Counted from the first letter of the stretch, positions 9,097 to 18,652 are shown. The stretch: 64,000 nucleotides of DNA from Bacillota bacterium (GCA_029549985.1 JAKPIB010000017.1:62001-126000); one strand, 5' to 3'. Numbers and translations are program-made. Notes: a model not told the origin generated them from the sequence alone.

Positions 9097-9109
9097 CAAA
9101 TATGCACCT

Positions 9110-9152
9110 CCATTAGTATTCTCTCCATTTAAATAGAAATTAATACTAATGG
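9110..9152 (-). promoter_or_regulatory. 11-bp inverted repeat in the spoIIQ leader, touching the ribosome binding site
   Basis: CCATTAGTATT (9110-9120) and AATACTAATGG (9142-9152) are perfect complements separated by 21 bases. In the minus-strand mRNA they would form a hairpin whose 3' arm ends in the first two G of the GGAGGTG ribosome binding site. It may be a translational control hairpin or a protein site; no T-run follows, so it is not a terminator. Confidence 0.45.
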
Positions 9153-9176
9153 ATTGAATATTTGGTATCAAATTTA

Positions 9177-10169
9177 TCAGTAGTGCTCGATAGCGACTCC
9201 CTGGTAATAATGAAGGAGGATATCCCTGAACGTGCTGCCCGCCTTGGCCATCCTGTCGGCCCCCACCTGGCTCATGCCGACACCGTGACCGAAGCCCTTT
9301 GTATATATGGTCACGGAGCTTTTGCCAAACTGCAGGGTGAAATCAGTGGAGTTGAGCCCGTACATCATGCGAAAATCCGTGGCTCTTAGGGTGATCCCCC
9401 CGACAGTTATGCTCTTGACCCTGCCGCTTTTCGTATAGCCGTTGATCTTCACCTGGTTTGCCAGGTTGTTGGGGTTCAGGCTGTTTTTGTAATGCCGGCT
9501 GAATATGTCCACAAACTCCTTGTTGCTGAAAGTCACCCCGGTGCCGGTCAGGTCTTCTCCTTCCGGGCTGCTCACCACCTTATAGTATGGCAGGGATCTT
9601 GAAAAGACCTCCCCCGCATCTTCGGTCTTGCCATTGCTGGTCGAATGGTAAAATACTTCTATGGGTTTGCCCTCATATTTCATGATGAGCCCCACCGTTT
9701 CATTGACCGCCTGCTTCAACCTGCCATAATACTTGTCAAAGCTGCCGCCCCAGTTTTTCTGCATGGACTCGAGGGGGATCCATTCCTGGCAATGGGCATA
9801 GGAGCTGCAGACATCAGCGCCGGGGTTTTTGCTGCATCCTTTGCCGCCGAACCTTTTGAGCTTGGATATTATAAGGGTCCGTGCCGCCACAGCCTGGGCC
9901 TTGAGCGCTTCCATCTCATAGCTGGCAGGCATTTCTCCCGCCAGCACTCCTATCAGGTATTCCTCAAGGGGCATTTTCTCAAGCTTTCCGGTCCTGTGGT
10001 TGTACATCGTGATCTCTATATCATCAGTTTCAGGCACGATAATGATCTTGTCAGGATCAAAGGTCTCATTCGGACCTGGGCTTCCCTCACCGGAAAACCT
10101 CGAGACCACTACAGCAAAAATAAGCAAAAATGCAAAAGCGATAAGTATCACGCTGGCATATCGCCTCAT
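9177..10169 (-). CDS. spoIID: Stage II sporulation protein D (lytic transglycosylase)
   Basis: Mother-cell membrane enzyme that, with SpoIIP and SpoIIM, degrades peptidoglycan during engulfment. The 330-residue protein has an N-terminal signal anchor at residues 7-25. The SpoIID domain follows: YLIGVLAGEMPASYEMEALKAQ with its catalytic-region glutamate, the EVFYHSTSNGKTEDAGEV segment, and near the C-terminus GFGHGVGMSQVGADRMA. The ATG follows GAGGTG. It lies about 70 bases downstream of murA in the conserved murA-spoIID-spoIIQ-spoIIID order. Confidence 0.95.
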   Translation of the reverse strand: MRRYASVILIAFAFLLIFAVVVSRFSGEGSPGPNETFDPDKIIIVPETDDIEITMYNHRTGKLEKMPLEEYLIGVLAGEMPASYEMEALKAQAVAARTLIISKLKRFGGKGCSKNPGADVCSSYAHCQEWIPLESMQKNWGGSFDKYYGRLKQAVNETVGLIMKYEGKPIEVFYHSTSNGKTEDAGEVFSRSLPYYKVVSSPEGEDLTGTGVTFSNKEFVDIFSRHYKNSLNPNNLANQVKINGYTKSGRVKSITVGGITLRATDFRMMYGLNSTDFTLQFGKSSVTIYTKGFGHGVGMSQVGADRMAKAGSTFRDILLHYYQGVAIEHY

Positions 10170-10237
10170 ATGGAAGGCACCTCGCTCATCAAAGTCGTAC
10201 CCTTCATACTATGAATACTCACCGCTTTTTAGAACAG

Positions 10238-11488
10238 CTATTGGGTTCTTTCTATGTTGGCTCCAAGAGCCTTGAGCTTCTCTTCTATCCTTTCATAGCC
10301 CCTGTCTATATGGTAGATGTCCCTTACCCTTGTAGTCCCATCGGCATAGAGCCCGGCTATCAGGAGGGCTGCGCCTGCCCTCAGGTCCGTCGCCCTGACA
10401 TCCGTGCCCGTCAACCGCTTCACCCCTTCTATGATCGCGCTGCGCCCTTCTATCTTGATACGTGCCCCCAGCCGCTTGAGCTCACTTACATGCATGAACC
10501 GGTTTTCGAACACTGTTTCCGTTATTATGCTCGTACCTGGCAGCACACACATAAGTGCCATCATCTGGGCCTGCATATCCGTGGGGAAACCCGGGTAGGG
10601 CAAGGTCTTCAGGTCTATGGGCCTGAGCGGCCTCTCGACCGTGACCCTCATCCCGTCATCAAGCTCATAGATACTGATGCCCGCTTCCTTGAGCTTTGCC
10701 TCGACCGGCCTTAGGTGGTCCGCTATTACGTTTTTGAGTATGATGTCTCCGCCGGTTATCGCCGCGGCTACCATAAAGGTCCCGGCTTCTATCCTGTCAG
10801 GGATGATGGTATGGCTTGCACCGGACAGGCATTTCACGCCCTCGATCTTTATCGTGTCCGTACCGGCCCCCCTGACGCTGCCGCCCATCGAGTTGATGAA
10901 GTTGGCCAGATCTATGATCTCCGGCTCCTCGGCGGCGTTTTCTATTATGGTCAGCCCGTCAGCCAGGGCTGCCGCCATTATGATGTTTTCGGTGGCGCCC
11001 ACGCTGGGAAAGTCCAGATAGATACGGTTGCCCCTCAGCCTGTCGGCCCTTGCCTCTATATAGCCATGGCCCAGAGTGATATCAGCACCGAGGGAGGCAA
11101 ACCCCTTGAGATGTAAATCTATCGGCCTTGTACCTATCGCACATCCGCCCGGCAGCGAGATCTTCACGCTGCCAAAGCGGGACAGGATCGGGCCCATCAC
11201 CAGGAATGACGCCCTCATCTTCCTTACCAGCTCATAGGGAGCAGATGTATTGGCAATGCTATTGTTATCTATGGTTATATGTGATCCTTCACGGGTTATC
11301 TTCGAACCGAAATGCTCCAGCAGCTCACACATGACCTCGACATCCTCAAGGTCCGGAATGTCATCCAGTCTGCTTGTATCATCCGTCAACAGCGATGCAG
11401 CCAGGATCGGCAGGACCGAATTCTTTGCACCGCTGATCACTACCTCTCCCTTCAGCGGGCCGCTTTTCGATACCAGTAAGCTGGGCAT
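10238..11488 (-). CDS. murA: UDP-N-acetylglucosamine 1-carboxyvinyltransferase
   Basis: Catalyses the first committed step of peptidoglycan synthesis, transferring enolpyruvate from PEP to UDP-GlcNAc. 416 residues. The active-site cysteine lies in LPGGCAIGTRPIDLH, so the fosfomycin-reactive form is expected. The start LLVSKSGPLKGEVVISGAKN is typical for the family. A longer frame begins at 11506, but GGAGGAGGTG lies 6-8 bases before the ATG ending at 11488. The neighbours ywmB upstream and spoIID downstream mark it as the MurA1/MurAA paralogue. Confidence 0.96.
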   Translation of the reverse strand: MPSLLVSKSGPLKGEVVISGAKNSVLPILAASLLTDDTSRLDDIPDLEDVEVMCELLEHFGSKITREGSHITIDNNSIANTSAPYELVRKMRASFLVMGPILSRFGSVKISLPGGCAIGTRPIDLHLKGFASLGADITLGHGYIEARADRLRGNRIYLDFPSVGATENIIMAAALADGLTIIENAAEEPEIIDLANFINSMGGSVRGAGTDTIKIEGVKCLSGASHTIIPDRIEAGTFMVAAAITGGDIILKNVIADHLRPVEAKLKEAGISIYELDDGMRVTVERPLRPIDLKTLPYPGFPTDMQAQMMALMCVLPGTSIITETVFENRFMHVSELKRLGARIKIEGRSAIIEGVKRLTGTDVRATDLRAGAALLIAGLYADGTTRVRDIYHIDRGYERIEEKLKALGANIERTQ

Positions 11489-11539
11489 ATCAGTCACCTC
11501 CTCCACTCGATATGCTATGTATCGGTGCCATGTATGTTG

Positions 11540-12289
11540 CTAATACCCCGTAAATATGATCGGGGTCCCCAGCCAGACATGGGTCGCTTTATCATACTCG
11601 CTGTATCTGAGTGCAACATTCAGGTTTATTTTCCGGCCGTCGGCACTGAGACTGCTGCCCTCTATGAAATCAGACCAGCCTGTCAGGCTTATGAAGCCAT
11701 CAGCCTTTACTCCTTCGGTTATCTTTCCCCTGCAGGAAGCAAATATCTGCCTGCAGACCCGGTCCATGTTCGGCCCGGTCAGCCTGCCGGGCAGGGTGCC
11801 CATGTACAGGGTACTGACAAAGCTGTCCCGGGAAAGTCCCTTCAAAAAGCCCGTCAATGCACAATGCACACTATTATAGACAGCTTCGGAGGGGTTATCG
11901 ATAAGGACCTCTACGGTCATGAAGGTCCCAGGGCCGCCGCCCGCGGGACTGTATCCCTTGTATAGACCCCACCTGATAGAGACGCCGTCAATACCGATCT
12001 CATTGCTGACATTCCCATCACTGCTCGAATTTAAGATTTTGCCGGCCAGAAGGTCTGTTTGAGGATCGATCGGGTATCCATCATCTAGTTTTGCCCAACC
12101 CTTGATCTGAATTGCATCCAGATCGATCCCCAGGTCATCAAAAATCCGCCCCGGGTCAGGCCTTCCCGTATCTGTCGTCTCAGCATGCATGCAGGCAAGG
12201 CCGGCAGCCGGAGCCACTATCAGCGCCAGGGTCACTATCAGCATAAGAGCCGTCAAAAGCAGATCCGGCACGGAAAAATATCTTTTCAT
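11540..12289 (-). CDS. ywmB: YwmB-family exported protein
   Basis: A 249-residue exported protein with an N-terminal signal segment (about residues 9-32). The C-terminus INLNVALRYSEYDKATHVWL followed by GTPIIFTGY is the hallmark ending of the YwmB (DUF1779) family. It lies directly upstream of murA, as in Bacillus and many Clostridia. Its biochemical function is unknown. GAGGTG precedes the ATG. It is transcribed divergently from murC with about 230 bases between them. Confidence 0.88.
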   Translation of the reverse strand: MKRYFSVPDLLLTALMLIVTLALIVAPAAGLACMHAETTDTGRPDPGRIFDDLGIDLDAIQIKGWAKLDDGYPIDPQTDLLAGKILNSSSDGNVSNEIGIDGVSIRWGLYKGYSPAGGGPGTFMTVEVLIDNPSEAVYNSVHCALTGFLKGLSRDSFVSTLYMGTLPGRLTGPNMDRVCRQIFASCRGKITEGVKADGFISLTGWSDFIEGSSLSADGRKINLNVALRYSEYDKATHVWLGTPIIFTGY

Positions 12290-12459
12290 ACAAACACCTC
12301 ACAAAATACTGCACTTCAATTATTGCCCAAGGGTTTATCTTGTATACCCCGGCCGGTAAATGATTCATGTATATCACAGATGTGTAGCTATACCCTGAAA
12401 TCTGCTCTGTTTCCAACCTTTTTTCATATGCAGATGTGCATGAATTGAGTCTGCATCCG

Positions 12460-12489
12460 TTTACAAACTACAAACCCGTATAATATAAT
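12460..12489 (+). promoter_or_regulatory. Promoter of murC
   Basis: TTTACA (12460-12465), an 18-base spacer, then TATAAT (12484-12489). A second overlapping TATAAT starts at 12479. This gives a transcription start near 12496, about 27 bases before the murC ATG. Confidence 0.65.
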
Positions 12490-12522
12490 GTAGACAAACA
12501 TATCATCAGGGGGCGCGCGGTT

Positions 12523-13956
12523 ATGGAAAGAGCGGAGTTGTCACGGGTCAGGAAGATCCATTTTATAGGCATAGGCGGGACAAGCATGAGCGGGCTTGCC
12601 CACATCGCCCTGCACAAGGGTTTTGAAATATCAGGATCCGATATGCGGCCCTGCATCTACACGGAAAAGCTGGAAAAGGAAGGACACCACGTCTGCATCG
12701 GACACCATGCCGAGAATATCCCGGATGATTGTGACCTTGTCGTATATACACCGGCTATAAACGAAAGCAATCCCGAGCTGCAGGAGGCAAAAAGGCGCGG
12801 CCTGCCCCTTATGCAGCGCAAGGAGTTCCTGGGGTGGCTGACATCCCTCTATCCTTGCACGATAGCTGTATCCGGGACCCATGGAAAGACCACGACATCG
12901 TCAATGATCTCCATGATGCTGCTGAATGCCGGCCTTGACCCTACCATCAGCGTAGGCGGCACTATACCCGAGATAGACAACAATTACAGGGTGGGCTCCA
13001 GCCAGTACTTTGTGACGGAGGCTTGTGAGTTCGTTGACAGCTTTCTCCACTCCGTACACCGTATCGCAGTCATCCTGAATGTTGAAGAGGACCATCTTGA
13101 CTATTTCAAGGGCGGGATCAGGCAGATCCGGTCATCCTTCCTGAAATTCGCGCAGATCGTGCCGGAGGACGGCCTTTTGATACTGAACGGCGATGATCCC
13201 GGCTTAAGCTTCATCAAGGAGGAATGCAGGTGCAAGGTCCTGACCTTCGGCCTTGGAGAGCACAATGACTATACTGTCACTGACATCGAGTACAACTCTG
13301 TAGGGCTGCCGACATTCAATGTGCTCAAGCAGGGCAGGCTGCTCGGACAGTTCAGCTTGTCCATCCCAGGCCGCCACAATGCTATGAATGCCCTGGCTGC
13401 CATCATCTGCGGGGACTACCTTGGTATCCCCCTGGAGAGCATGCAGAAGACCCTCTTCGATTTCAAGGGGGCAAGGCGCAGGTTTGAGTTCAGGGGCGAG
13501 GTCAACGGGATCAAGGTGTTCGAGGACTATGCCCACCATCCCACAGAAGTCGAGATAACCATAGAGGCCTGCCGGAACTACAAGCACCGCAAGCTCTGGG
13601 TGGTCTTCCAGCCCCATACCTACTCCCGGGTCCATTACTTCTTTGATCAGTTTGTAAAAGCCCTGGGGACATGCGATTTCCTTGTCATGAACGATATCTA
13701 CTCAGACCGCGAGGCCAATGCCTGGGGAGTATCAAGCGAGATGGTGTCCCAGGCGGTCACGGAGAGGTACGGCACACCTGCTGTGACCATCAGCACTTTC
13801 GAGGATATCGTCTCCTTCCTCGCCGACAGGCTACAGCCGGGAGACCTGGTCCTGGTCGCGGGTTCTCAGAGCATCAACAAGGTGGCCTTCATGCTGGTGG
13901 ACAGGCTCAAGGAGCTGGCTGCAGACCAGGTCGCCGCAAGTATTGACCAGGGTTGA
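12523..13956 (+). CDS. murC: UDP-N-acetylmuramate--L-alanine ligase
   Basis: Cytosolic Mur ligase that adds L-alanine to UDP-MurNAc. 477 residues, usual length. The N-terminal Rossmann part has HFIGIGGTSMSGLA, the ATP loop is VSGTHGKTTTSSMI near residue 118, the central domain has EACEFVDSFLHSVH and NVEEDHLDYF, and the C-terminal domain has EDYAHHPTEVEIT and FQPHTYSRV. AGGGGG lies about 10 bases before the ATG. It stands alone on the plus strand, with its own promoter and a downstream hairpin shared with tetR. Confidence 0.97.
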   Translation: MERAELSRVRKIHFIGIGGTSMSGLAHIALHKGFEISGSDMRPCIYTEKLEKEGHHVCIGHHAENIPDDCDLVVYTPAINESNPELQEAKRRGLPLMQRKEFLGWLTSLYPCTIAVSGTHGKTTTSSMISMMLLNAGLDPTISVGGTIPEIDNNYRVGSSQYFVTEACEFVDSFLHSVHRIAVILNVEEDHLDYFKGGIRQIRSSFLKFAQIVPEDGLLILNGDDPGLSFIKEECRCKVLTFGLGEHNDYTVTDIEYNSVGLPTFNVLKQGRLLGQFSLSIPGRHNAMNALAAIICGDYLGIPLESMQKTLFDFKGARRRFEFRGEVNGIKVFEDYAHHPTEVEITIEACRNYKHRKLWVVFQPHTYSRVHYFFDQFVKALGTCDFLVMNDIYSDREANAWGVSSEMVSQAVTERYGTPAVTISTFEDIVSFLADRLQPGDLVLVAGSQSINKVAFMLVDRLKELAADQVAASIDQG

Positions 13957-14005
13957 TAGGTTTGTATGACATAAGGATATGATTTGCTTTTACAGGACAT
14001 AAAAT

Positions 14006-14038
14006 GCCCCTGCTTCCGTTTTTCACGGATGCAGGGGC
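14006..14038. terminator. Shared hairpin between murC and tetR
   Basis: GCCCCTGC-T-TCCGT pairs with ACGGA-T-GCAGGGGC (one internal mismatch). Short T-rich tracts flank both sides, so it can serve the convergent murC and tetR transcripts. Confidence 0.7.
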
Positions 14039-14066
14039 TTCTATATTCTTACCCGCTTTACTTCGT

Positions 14067-14768
14067 CTATCTCAATGCTTTCAGCATAAGCTTCATCGTG
14101 CGGTCCTTCAGGGCTTTTATGAGCTCGTCGTCTGAACGCACGCTCATATGCCCTTGCTCTGTCGACACAACTTCCACATCTGCCGCCTTTTCAGGTGGCT
14201 GCAAGCTGAGCCTCGGCAGGATCCCCTTGTTTAAAAATATAACTTCATTGCAGAAGGCTGAAAGGAAACCGTTTAGGATAAGCCTGCAATCATCGGCTGA
14301 TATTTCCTTGGCGATCAGCCCTTCTTTTTTGCCTGTCGCGAGTATGGTATCGATCTGCTCATCCACACCCTCCCTGATCGCCGTAAGCATGCCGGGGTCC
14401 TCATATATGAGCTGGGCAAGCTCCGACTGGCCCAGGTTCAGAAACATCAACAGCAGGCCGGAGAAGCGCGTATCAAGCATATCTACAAGATAGTCCATGG
14501 TATTCCGTAAGATATCAACAAGCCCCTTATGTTTTGAAACAAAGGACTTGAATTCCCTGTACTCCTTGTGCACATGATAATGCACCGCTTCCCTGATAAG
14601 CTCCTCCTTGCTTTCAAAGTACTCGTAGGCAGTGCTTTTCCCCATGCCGGCCGCAGCCGCGATGTCGGCCACCTTGAGCTCGTGAAGCCTGTATCCCCGG
14701 TTCAGGAGCGCCATGATGCCTTCGAATATGGATATCTCCTTTTCAGAGTATTCCCTTGGCTGATCCAT
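14067..14768 (-). CDS. TetR-family repressor of the RND exporter operon
   Basis: A 233-residue regulator with an N-terminal TetR helix-turn-helix (LKVADIAAAAGMGKSTAYEYFESKEEL, residues about 32-56) and a helical ligand-binding C-terminus of no recognised subclass. The ATG follows GGAGGTG. It lies 31 bases downstream of the RND exporter gene on the same strand, so the two form one operon. A CCGACCG-TT-CGGTCGG palindrome at the operon promoter is the obvious candidate operator, giving autoregulation together with the pump. The inducer is unknown. Confidence 0.9.
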   Translation of the reverse strand: MDQPREYSEKEISIFEGIMALLNRGYRLHELKVADIAAAAGMGKSTAYEYFESKEELIREAVHYHVHKEYREFKSFVSKHKGLVDILRNTMDYLVDMLDTRFSGLLLMFLNLGQSELAQLIYEDPGMLTAIREGVDEQIDTILATGKKEGLIAKEISADDCRLILNGFLSAFCNEVIFLNKGILPRLSLQPPEKAADVEVVSTEQGHMSVRSDDELIKALKDRTMKLMLKALR

Positions 14769-14799
14769 TCAAACACCTCCGTCAAGGCTGCACAGATCC

Positions 14800-17700
14800 T
14801 TACTCAGCCTTAAAGCTCCTCACAGGCTTTCTGTTGAATATATCATACATGACCGGCACCACGATCAGGGTAAGCAGGGTAGCATAGGTCAACCCACCTA
14901 TGGTTACAACAGCCATGGGCTGCATCATCTCGGCACCGGAGCCGTATCCCAGGGCAAGGGTCGTCATAGCCAGTATGGTAGTCAGGGCTGTCATAAATAT
15001 TGGCCTTATCCTGGTGGCACCTGCAGTCACAAGGGCTTCCCTCTTATCCATACCGCCCTCCCGCAGCTGATTGACATAGTCGACAAAGACGATACCGTTG
15101 TTCACGACCACACCGGCCAGTACGAGGAAGCCAAGGAGGGATATGACTGACAGCTCCATGCCGCTTGCCCAAAGGAGGAGCAGGCCTCCGGTGAAGGCCA
15201 GGGGCAGGGTGAACATCACTATGAAGGGCGACAGGAGGCTCTGGAACTGGGCTACCATGATCAGGTAGATGAACACAACGGCCAGGGCGATCATCAATGC
15301 AAGGTCATTCATGGAGTTTTTGATCATCTCATTTTCACCCTCCAGGCTGACCACATAGCCTGCCGGCGCCTTGTAATCCTTGAGCCTTGCCTCGACATCG
15401 CGGCTTACCAGGCCTATATTGTAGCCATCCGCTATCTCAGCTGATACGGTCATATACCTGGACTGGTTTTCCCTGTTGATGGATCTTAAGCTGTCGGTCT
15501 CCTTGATCTCTGCGATATCTCCCAGGGCTATCTCCTTTTTGGTGCCGTCCTTTTGGGTGACTTCGAACTTATACTCAGCCAGGTTGTCGCGGGTTATGCC
15601 CTGCTGGTCGGTTTTCACCAGCATGACCGGATAGTTTTCACTGCCCTCGGTCAGTATCGTTGCCTGGGTCTCAGTCTGAAGGGCCGAAGCAATCTGGGCA
15701 AAAACCTGAGCTACGGTGAGCCCTTCCCGTATCGCCTTGTCCTTGTCGACCAGTATCCTGGTTTCCCTGTCGGCGTCCTCCAGCCCTGTTTCCACATTGG
15801 CCGTACCCTCTGTACTCCTCAGGATCTCCGCTATATCCTTCGCTATCCCAGCCAGAGTATCAAGGTCCTGGCCCTTGATATTGACCTGGATGCCACTGCC
15901 ACCCAGTATAGAAATATCCATGTTTGTGGCGCTGACCTCGATCTCCGCATCCAGATCCTTCGTCTTTTCATAGATCAGCTTCTCAACATCTCTGTTGGTC
16001 AGGTTTCTTTTTTCTTTAAGCAGTATATAGAAGGTCGTGCTGTCGCCTGAACCGCGGCCCATAAGAGTCAGGCCTGACTGTCCGCCACCGCTCATGGCGC
16101 CCACGGTCTCCACCGCCTCGATCTCCAGGATCCGCTTCATGACCTCATCGTTCATGGCATAGGTCTCTTCGCGGCTGGCCCCCTTGGGCATTTTCAGGGT
16201 AGCGCTCATCTGGGGTGAATCAACCTCAGGCATAAAGGCAGTACCCATTATCGTTGCCCCGTATATGCTAAGCCCCAGCAGCGCCAGGGATAAGACGATG
16301 ACGACCGCCTTCCTGTTCAGGCAGAACCTGAGCAGCTTTTCATACGACCTGACAAAGGCTCCAAACCAGCGGTGCTCCTTGACGGCAGTCTGCTTTAGCA
16401 GGGTAGCGCCCATGACAGGTACAAGGGTCAGAGCTACGATCAGGCTTGCCACAAGGCTGTAGGCTATGGTCAGCCCCATATCGGTAAAGAGCTGGCGGGA
16501 CAAGCCCTCTGTAAAGACGATGGGCAAAAATACGCAGATGGTAGTCAGGGTCGAGGCAGTGATAGCACCCGCCACCTCCTTCGCGCCCCTTATCGATGCT
16601 TGTGAAGCAGACATGCCCTCGTTTCTGAGCCTGTAGATGTTTTCAATGACAACTATGCTGTTGTCTACCAGCATGCCCACACCAAGGGCCAGGCCTGAAA
16701 GGGAGATCACGTTTATCGTCACATTGGTGAAATACATAAGGGCAACTGCAAACATAAGGCTTATGGGTATGCTGAAGGCGATAACTATGGTCGGCCTTGC
16801 ATCCCTCAGGAAGAGGATGAGTATAAGTATGGCAAGGGCCCCGCCTATGAGCAGGTTTTCTATGACGCTACCCGTGATCATGCCGATATAGTCGCCCTGG
16901 TCCATAAGCGGACGGATGCTGAGGCCTTCATAGTCAGCCTGGAGCCTTTTGATCTCCTTGTTGATCGCTTCAGCCACCTCGGCTGTGGAGGCCGTGCTCT
17001 GCTTCTGGAATGACAGCACTATCCCGTCATTGCCGTTGACCTTGGCATACATCTCCTCTGAATTGTCCGTCATCTCAATGCTTGCAATGTCAGAGAGCCT
17101 GATATCCCCTATAGGATCGATGTTGAAGATCACCATGGCCTCGATCTCTTCGGTGGATTTGAAGGTGTCCCCGACCTTGACCAGGTGCTGGCTGCCCCCT
17201 TCCTTGATATAGCCCGCAGGCATGCTGAAGTTCTGGGCAGCTAAAATGTTTTTGATGAGGTCCTGGGTCAGTATCTTGTTAAGGTCCGCACCGGCCAGGG
17301 CTTGAGCCCTTGCCTTTTCAAACTCGCTGAGGCCCTCCTTGAGCTCCGACTCGCCCTTTTCAAGCTGGAGCTGGGCCTTGGCAAGCTCAACTGCCATGGT
17401 TATCTTGCCGGATTCAAGCTTTTCATAAGCTTCGGTCGCCTCCTTCAGCCCGCTTTCAAGCTGGGGCTTCATGGCAGAAAAGGCCATCTGCCGGATGCTT
17501 ATATTCTGAAGCTCCACGTCAATCGCCGCGATCCTGACAGGAGCATCCTCAGCCTTCTTTTTAAGGGCTGCCATCTCAGACTGGGACAGGCCCTTCAGCT
17601 CTTGAGGCAGCATATGTGAAACCTGGCCCAATATGGCCTGGTACATTTCCGGTGTCAGGTTTTCGATCCCCAGGGGGAACAACTGGTCAAAAAGCTGGTT

Positions 17701-18549
17701 CAGCTCCGCTAGCTGGGACAGGCCTGCCCTCTCCTGCTCAAAGGCGGCCTTCTGGGCATCCAGCAGGGCGCCTTCTGCCAGCAGGGCATTCAGGTTTGCA
17801 ATGGCGCTGCTGAGCTCTGCGCCGGCCTTTGCAAGCTGGGCCTGCTTGCCGGGAGTCTCCTTTTCAAGGGCTTCCCGGCCCTTCGAAATATCCTTCTGGG
17901 CATCATCCAGGGCCTTGCGGTTTTCATCCAGCTTTTTCTCAAGTTCGGCCCTGACCTTGTCATTAAGGTCCGATATCTTATCGTTGTTTAAAATTATTTC
18001 AAGCTGCTTTTTTATAAGCCCGGAGGCGCTGACCGAGGCAACACCGTCCAGCCTTTCAAAGGCAGGTATAACGACATCATTGGTAAAACCGGACAGCTCC
18101 GCCTTATCCATGCCTTCCCGGTCAACACTGGCGACAACGATCGGGATCATGTCCGGGCTGATCTTCAGCAGGATCGGAGTCCCCACCTCGTCGGCCAGCT
18201 GGCCTCTGACCAGGTCTATCTTGCCGGACAGGTCTATCATCGCACTGTCCATATTGGTGTCCTGGACATATTCGAGTATTATCACGCTGGAATTTTCACT
18301 GGATATCGAGCTGATATTCTTAAGCCCGCTGGAGGTGCCAAGCACCGCCTCCATGGGCCTGGTCACGGCCTGCTCCACCTTTTCAGGGCTGGCCCCGGGA
18401 TACGAAGTGATGACTACGATATAGGGCAGCTCCATCGAAGGCAGCAGGTCCGTTGTCATGTTGATGAACGAAATCACACCAAGCACTATTATGAGTATTA
18501 CTGCAACGACCACTGTATATGGCCTTCTTACGCTGTATTCAGCAAGCAT
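14800..18549 (-). CDS. RND-family efflux permease with coiled-coil insertion
   Basis: HAE-type RND transporter of 1249 residues from the ATG at 18549 (GGGAGG 7 bases upstream; the frame stays open to 18720 without a better site). Landmarks: MLAEYSVRRPYTVVV first membrane helix, SYPGASPEKVEQAVTRPMEA, and TM4 with GMLVDNSIVVIENIYR. TM4 has D-N where AcrB has the proton-relay pair D-D. Residues about 195-425 are an insertion rich in Lys, Glu, Ala and Gln, with heptad-like stretches, placed in the first porter domain right after KKQLEIILNNDKI. AcrB-type proteins are about 1050 residues and lack this. No adaptor or outer-membrane partner gene is nearby, as expected for a single-membrane cell. Substrate unknown. 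Confidence 0.92.
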   Translation of the reverse strand: MLAEYSVRRPYTVVVAVILIIVLGVISFINMTTDLLPSMELPYIVVITSYPGASPEKVEQAVTRPMEAVLGTSSGLKNISSISSENSSVIILEYVQDTNMDSAMIDLSGKIDLVRGQLADEVGTPILLKISPDMIPIVVASVDREGMDKAELSGFTNDVVIPAFERLDGVASVSASGLIKKQLEIILNNDKISDLNDKVRAELEKKLDENRKALDDAQKDISKGREALEKETPGKQAQLAKAGAELSSAIANLNALLAEGALLDAQKAAFEQERAGLSQLAELNQLFDQLFPLGIENLTPEMYQAILGQVSHMLPQELKGLSQSEMAALKKKAEDAPVRIAAIDVELQNISIRQMAFSAMKPQLESGLKEATEAYEKLESGKITMAVELAKAQLQLEKGESELKEGLSEFEKARAQALAGADLNKILTQDLIKNILAAQNFSMPAGYIKEGGSQHLVKVGDTFKSTEEIEAMVIFNIDPIGDIRLSDIASIEMTDNSEEMYAKVNGNDGIVLSFQKQSTASTAEVAEAINKEIKRLQADYEGLSIRPLMDQGDYIGMITGSVIENLLIGGALAILILILFLRDARPTIVIAFSIPISLMFAVALMYFTNVTINVISLSGLALGVGMLVDNSIVVIENIYRLRNEGMSASQASIRGAKEVAGAITASTLTTICVFLPIVFTEGLSRQLFTDMGLTIAYSLVASLIVALTLVPVMGATLLKQTAVKEHRWFGAFVRSYEKLLRFCLNRKAVVIVLSLALLGLSIYGATIMGTAFMPEVDSPQMSATLKMPKGASREETYAMNDEVMKRILEIEAVETVGAMSGGGQSGLTLMGRGSGDSTTFYILLKEKRNLTNRDVEKLIYEKTKDLDAEIEVSATNMDISILGGSGIQVNIKGQDLDTLAGIAKDIAEILRSTEGTANVETGLEDADRETRILVDKDKAIREGLTVAQVFAQIASALQTETQATILTEGSENYPVMLVKTDQQGITRDNLAEYKFEVTQKDGTKKEIALGDIAEIKETDSLRSINRENQSRYMTVSAEIADGYNIGLVSRDVEARLKDYKAPAGYVVSLEGENEMIKNSMNDLALMIALAVVFIYLIMVAQFQSLLSPFIVMFTLPLAFTGGLLLLWASGMELSVISLLGFLVLAGVVVNNGIVFVDYVNQLREGGMDKREALVTAGATRIRPIFMTALTTILAMTTLALGYGSGAEMMQPMAVVTIGGLTYATLLTLIVVPVMYDIFNRKPVRSFKAE

Positions 18550-18592
18550 AGAGATCCTCCCGTCTTGTAAGTAAACTTGCACTCTATTCCGA

Positions 18593-18608
18593 CCGACCGT
18601 TCGGTCGG
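18593..18608. promoter_or_regulatory. Palindromic TetR operator at the RND operon start
   Basis: CCGACCG and CGGTCGG form 7-bp half-sites around a 2-base centre. The site lies about 9-24 bases after the predicted transcription start of the RND-tetR operon, an ideal roadblock position. Its form matches common TetR-family operators. Confidence 0.75.
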
Positions 18609-18623
18609 GTAGATACAAAAAAT

Positions 18624-18652
18624 ATAATAGCACTCTTTTTGATGTATGTAAA
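18624..18652 (-). promoter_or_regulatory. Promoter of the RND-tetR operon
   Basis: Minus strand TTTACA, 17 bases, TATTAT. Start predicted near 18617, immediately upstream of the palindrome at 18593-18608. Confidence 0.65.
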
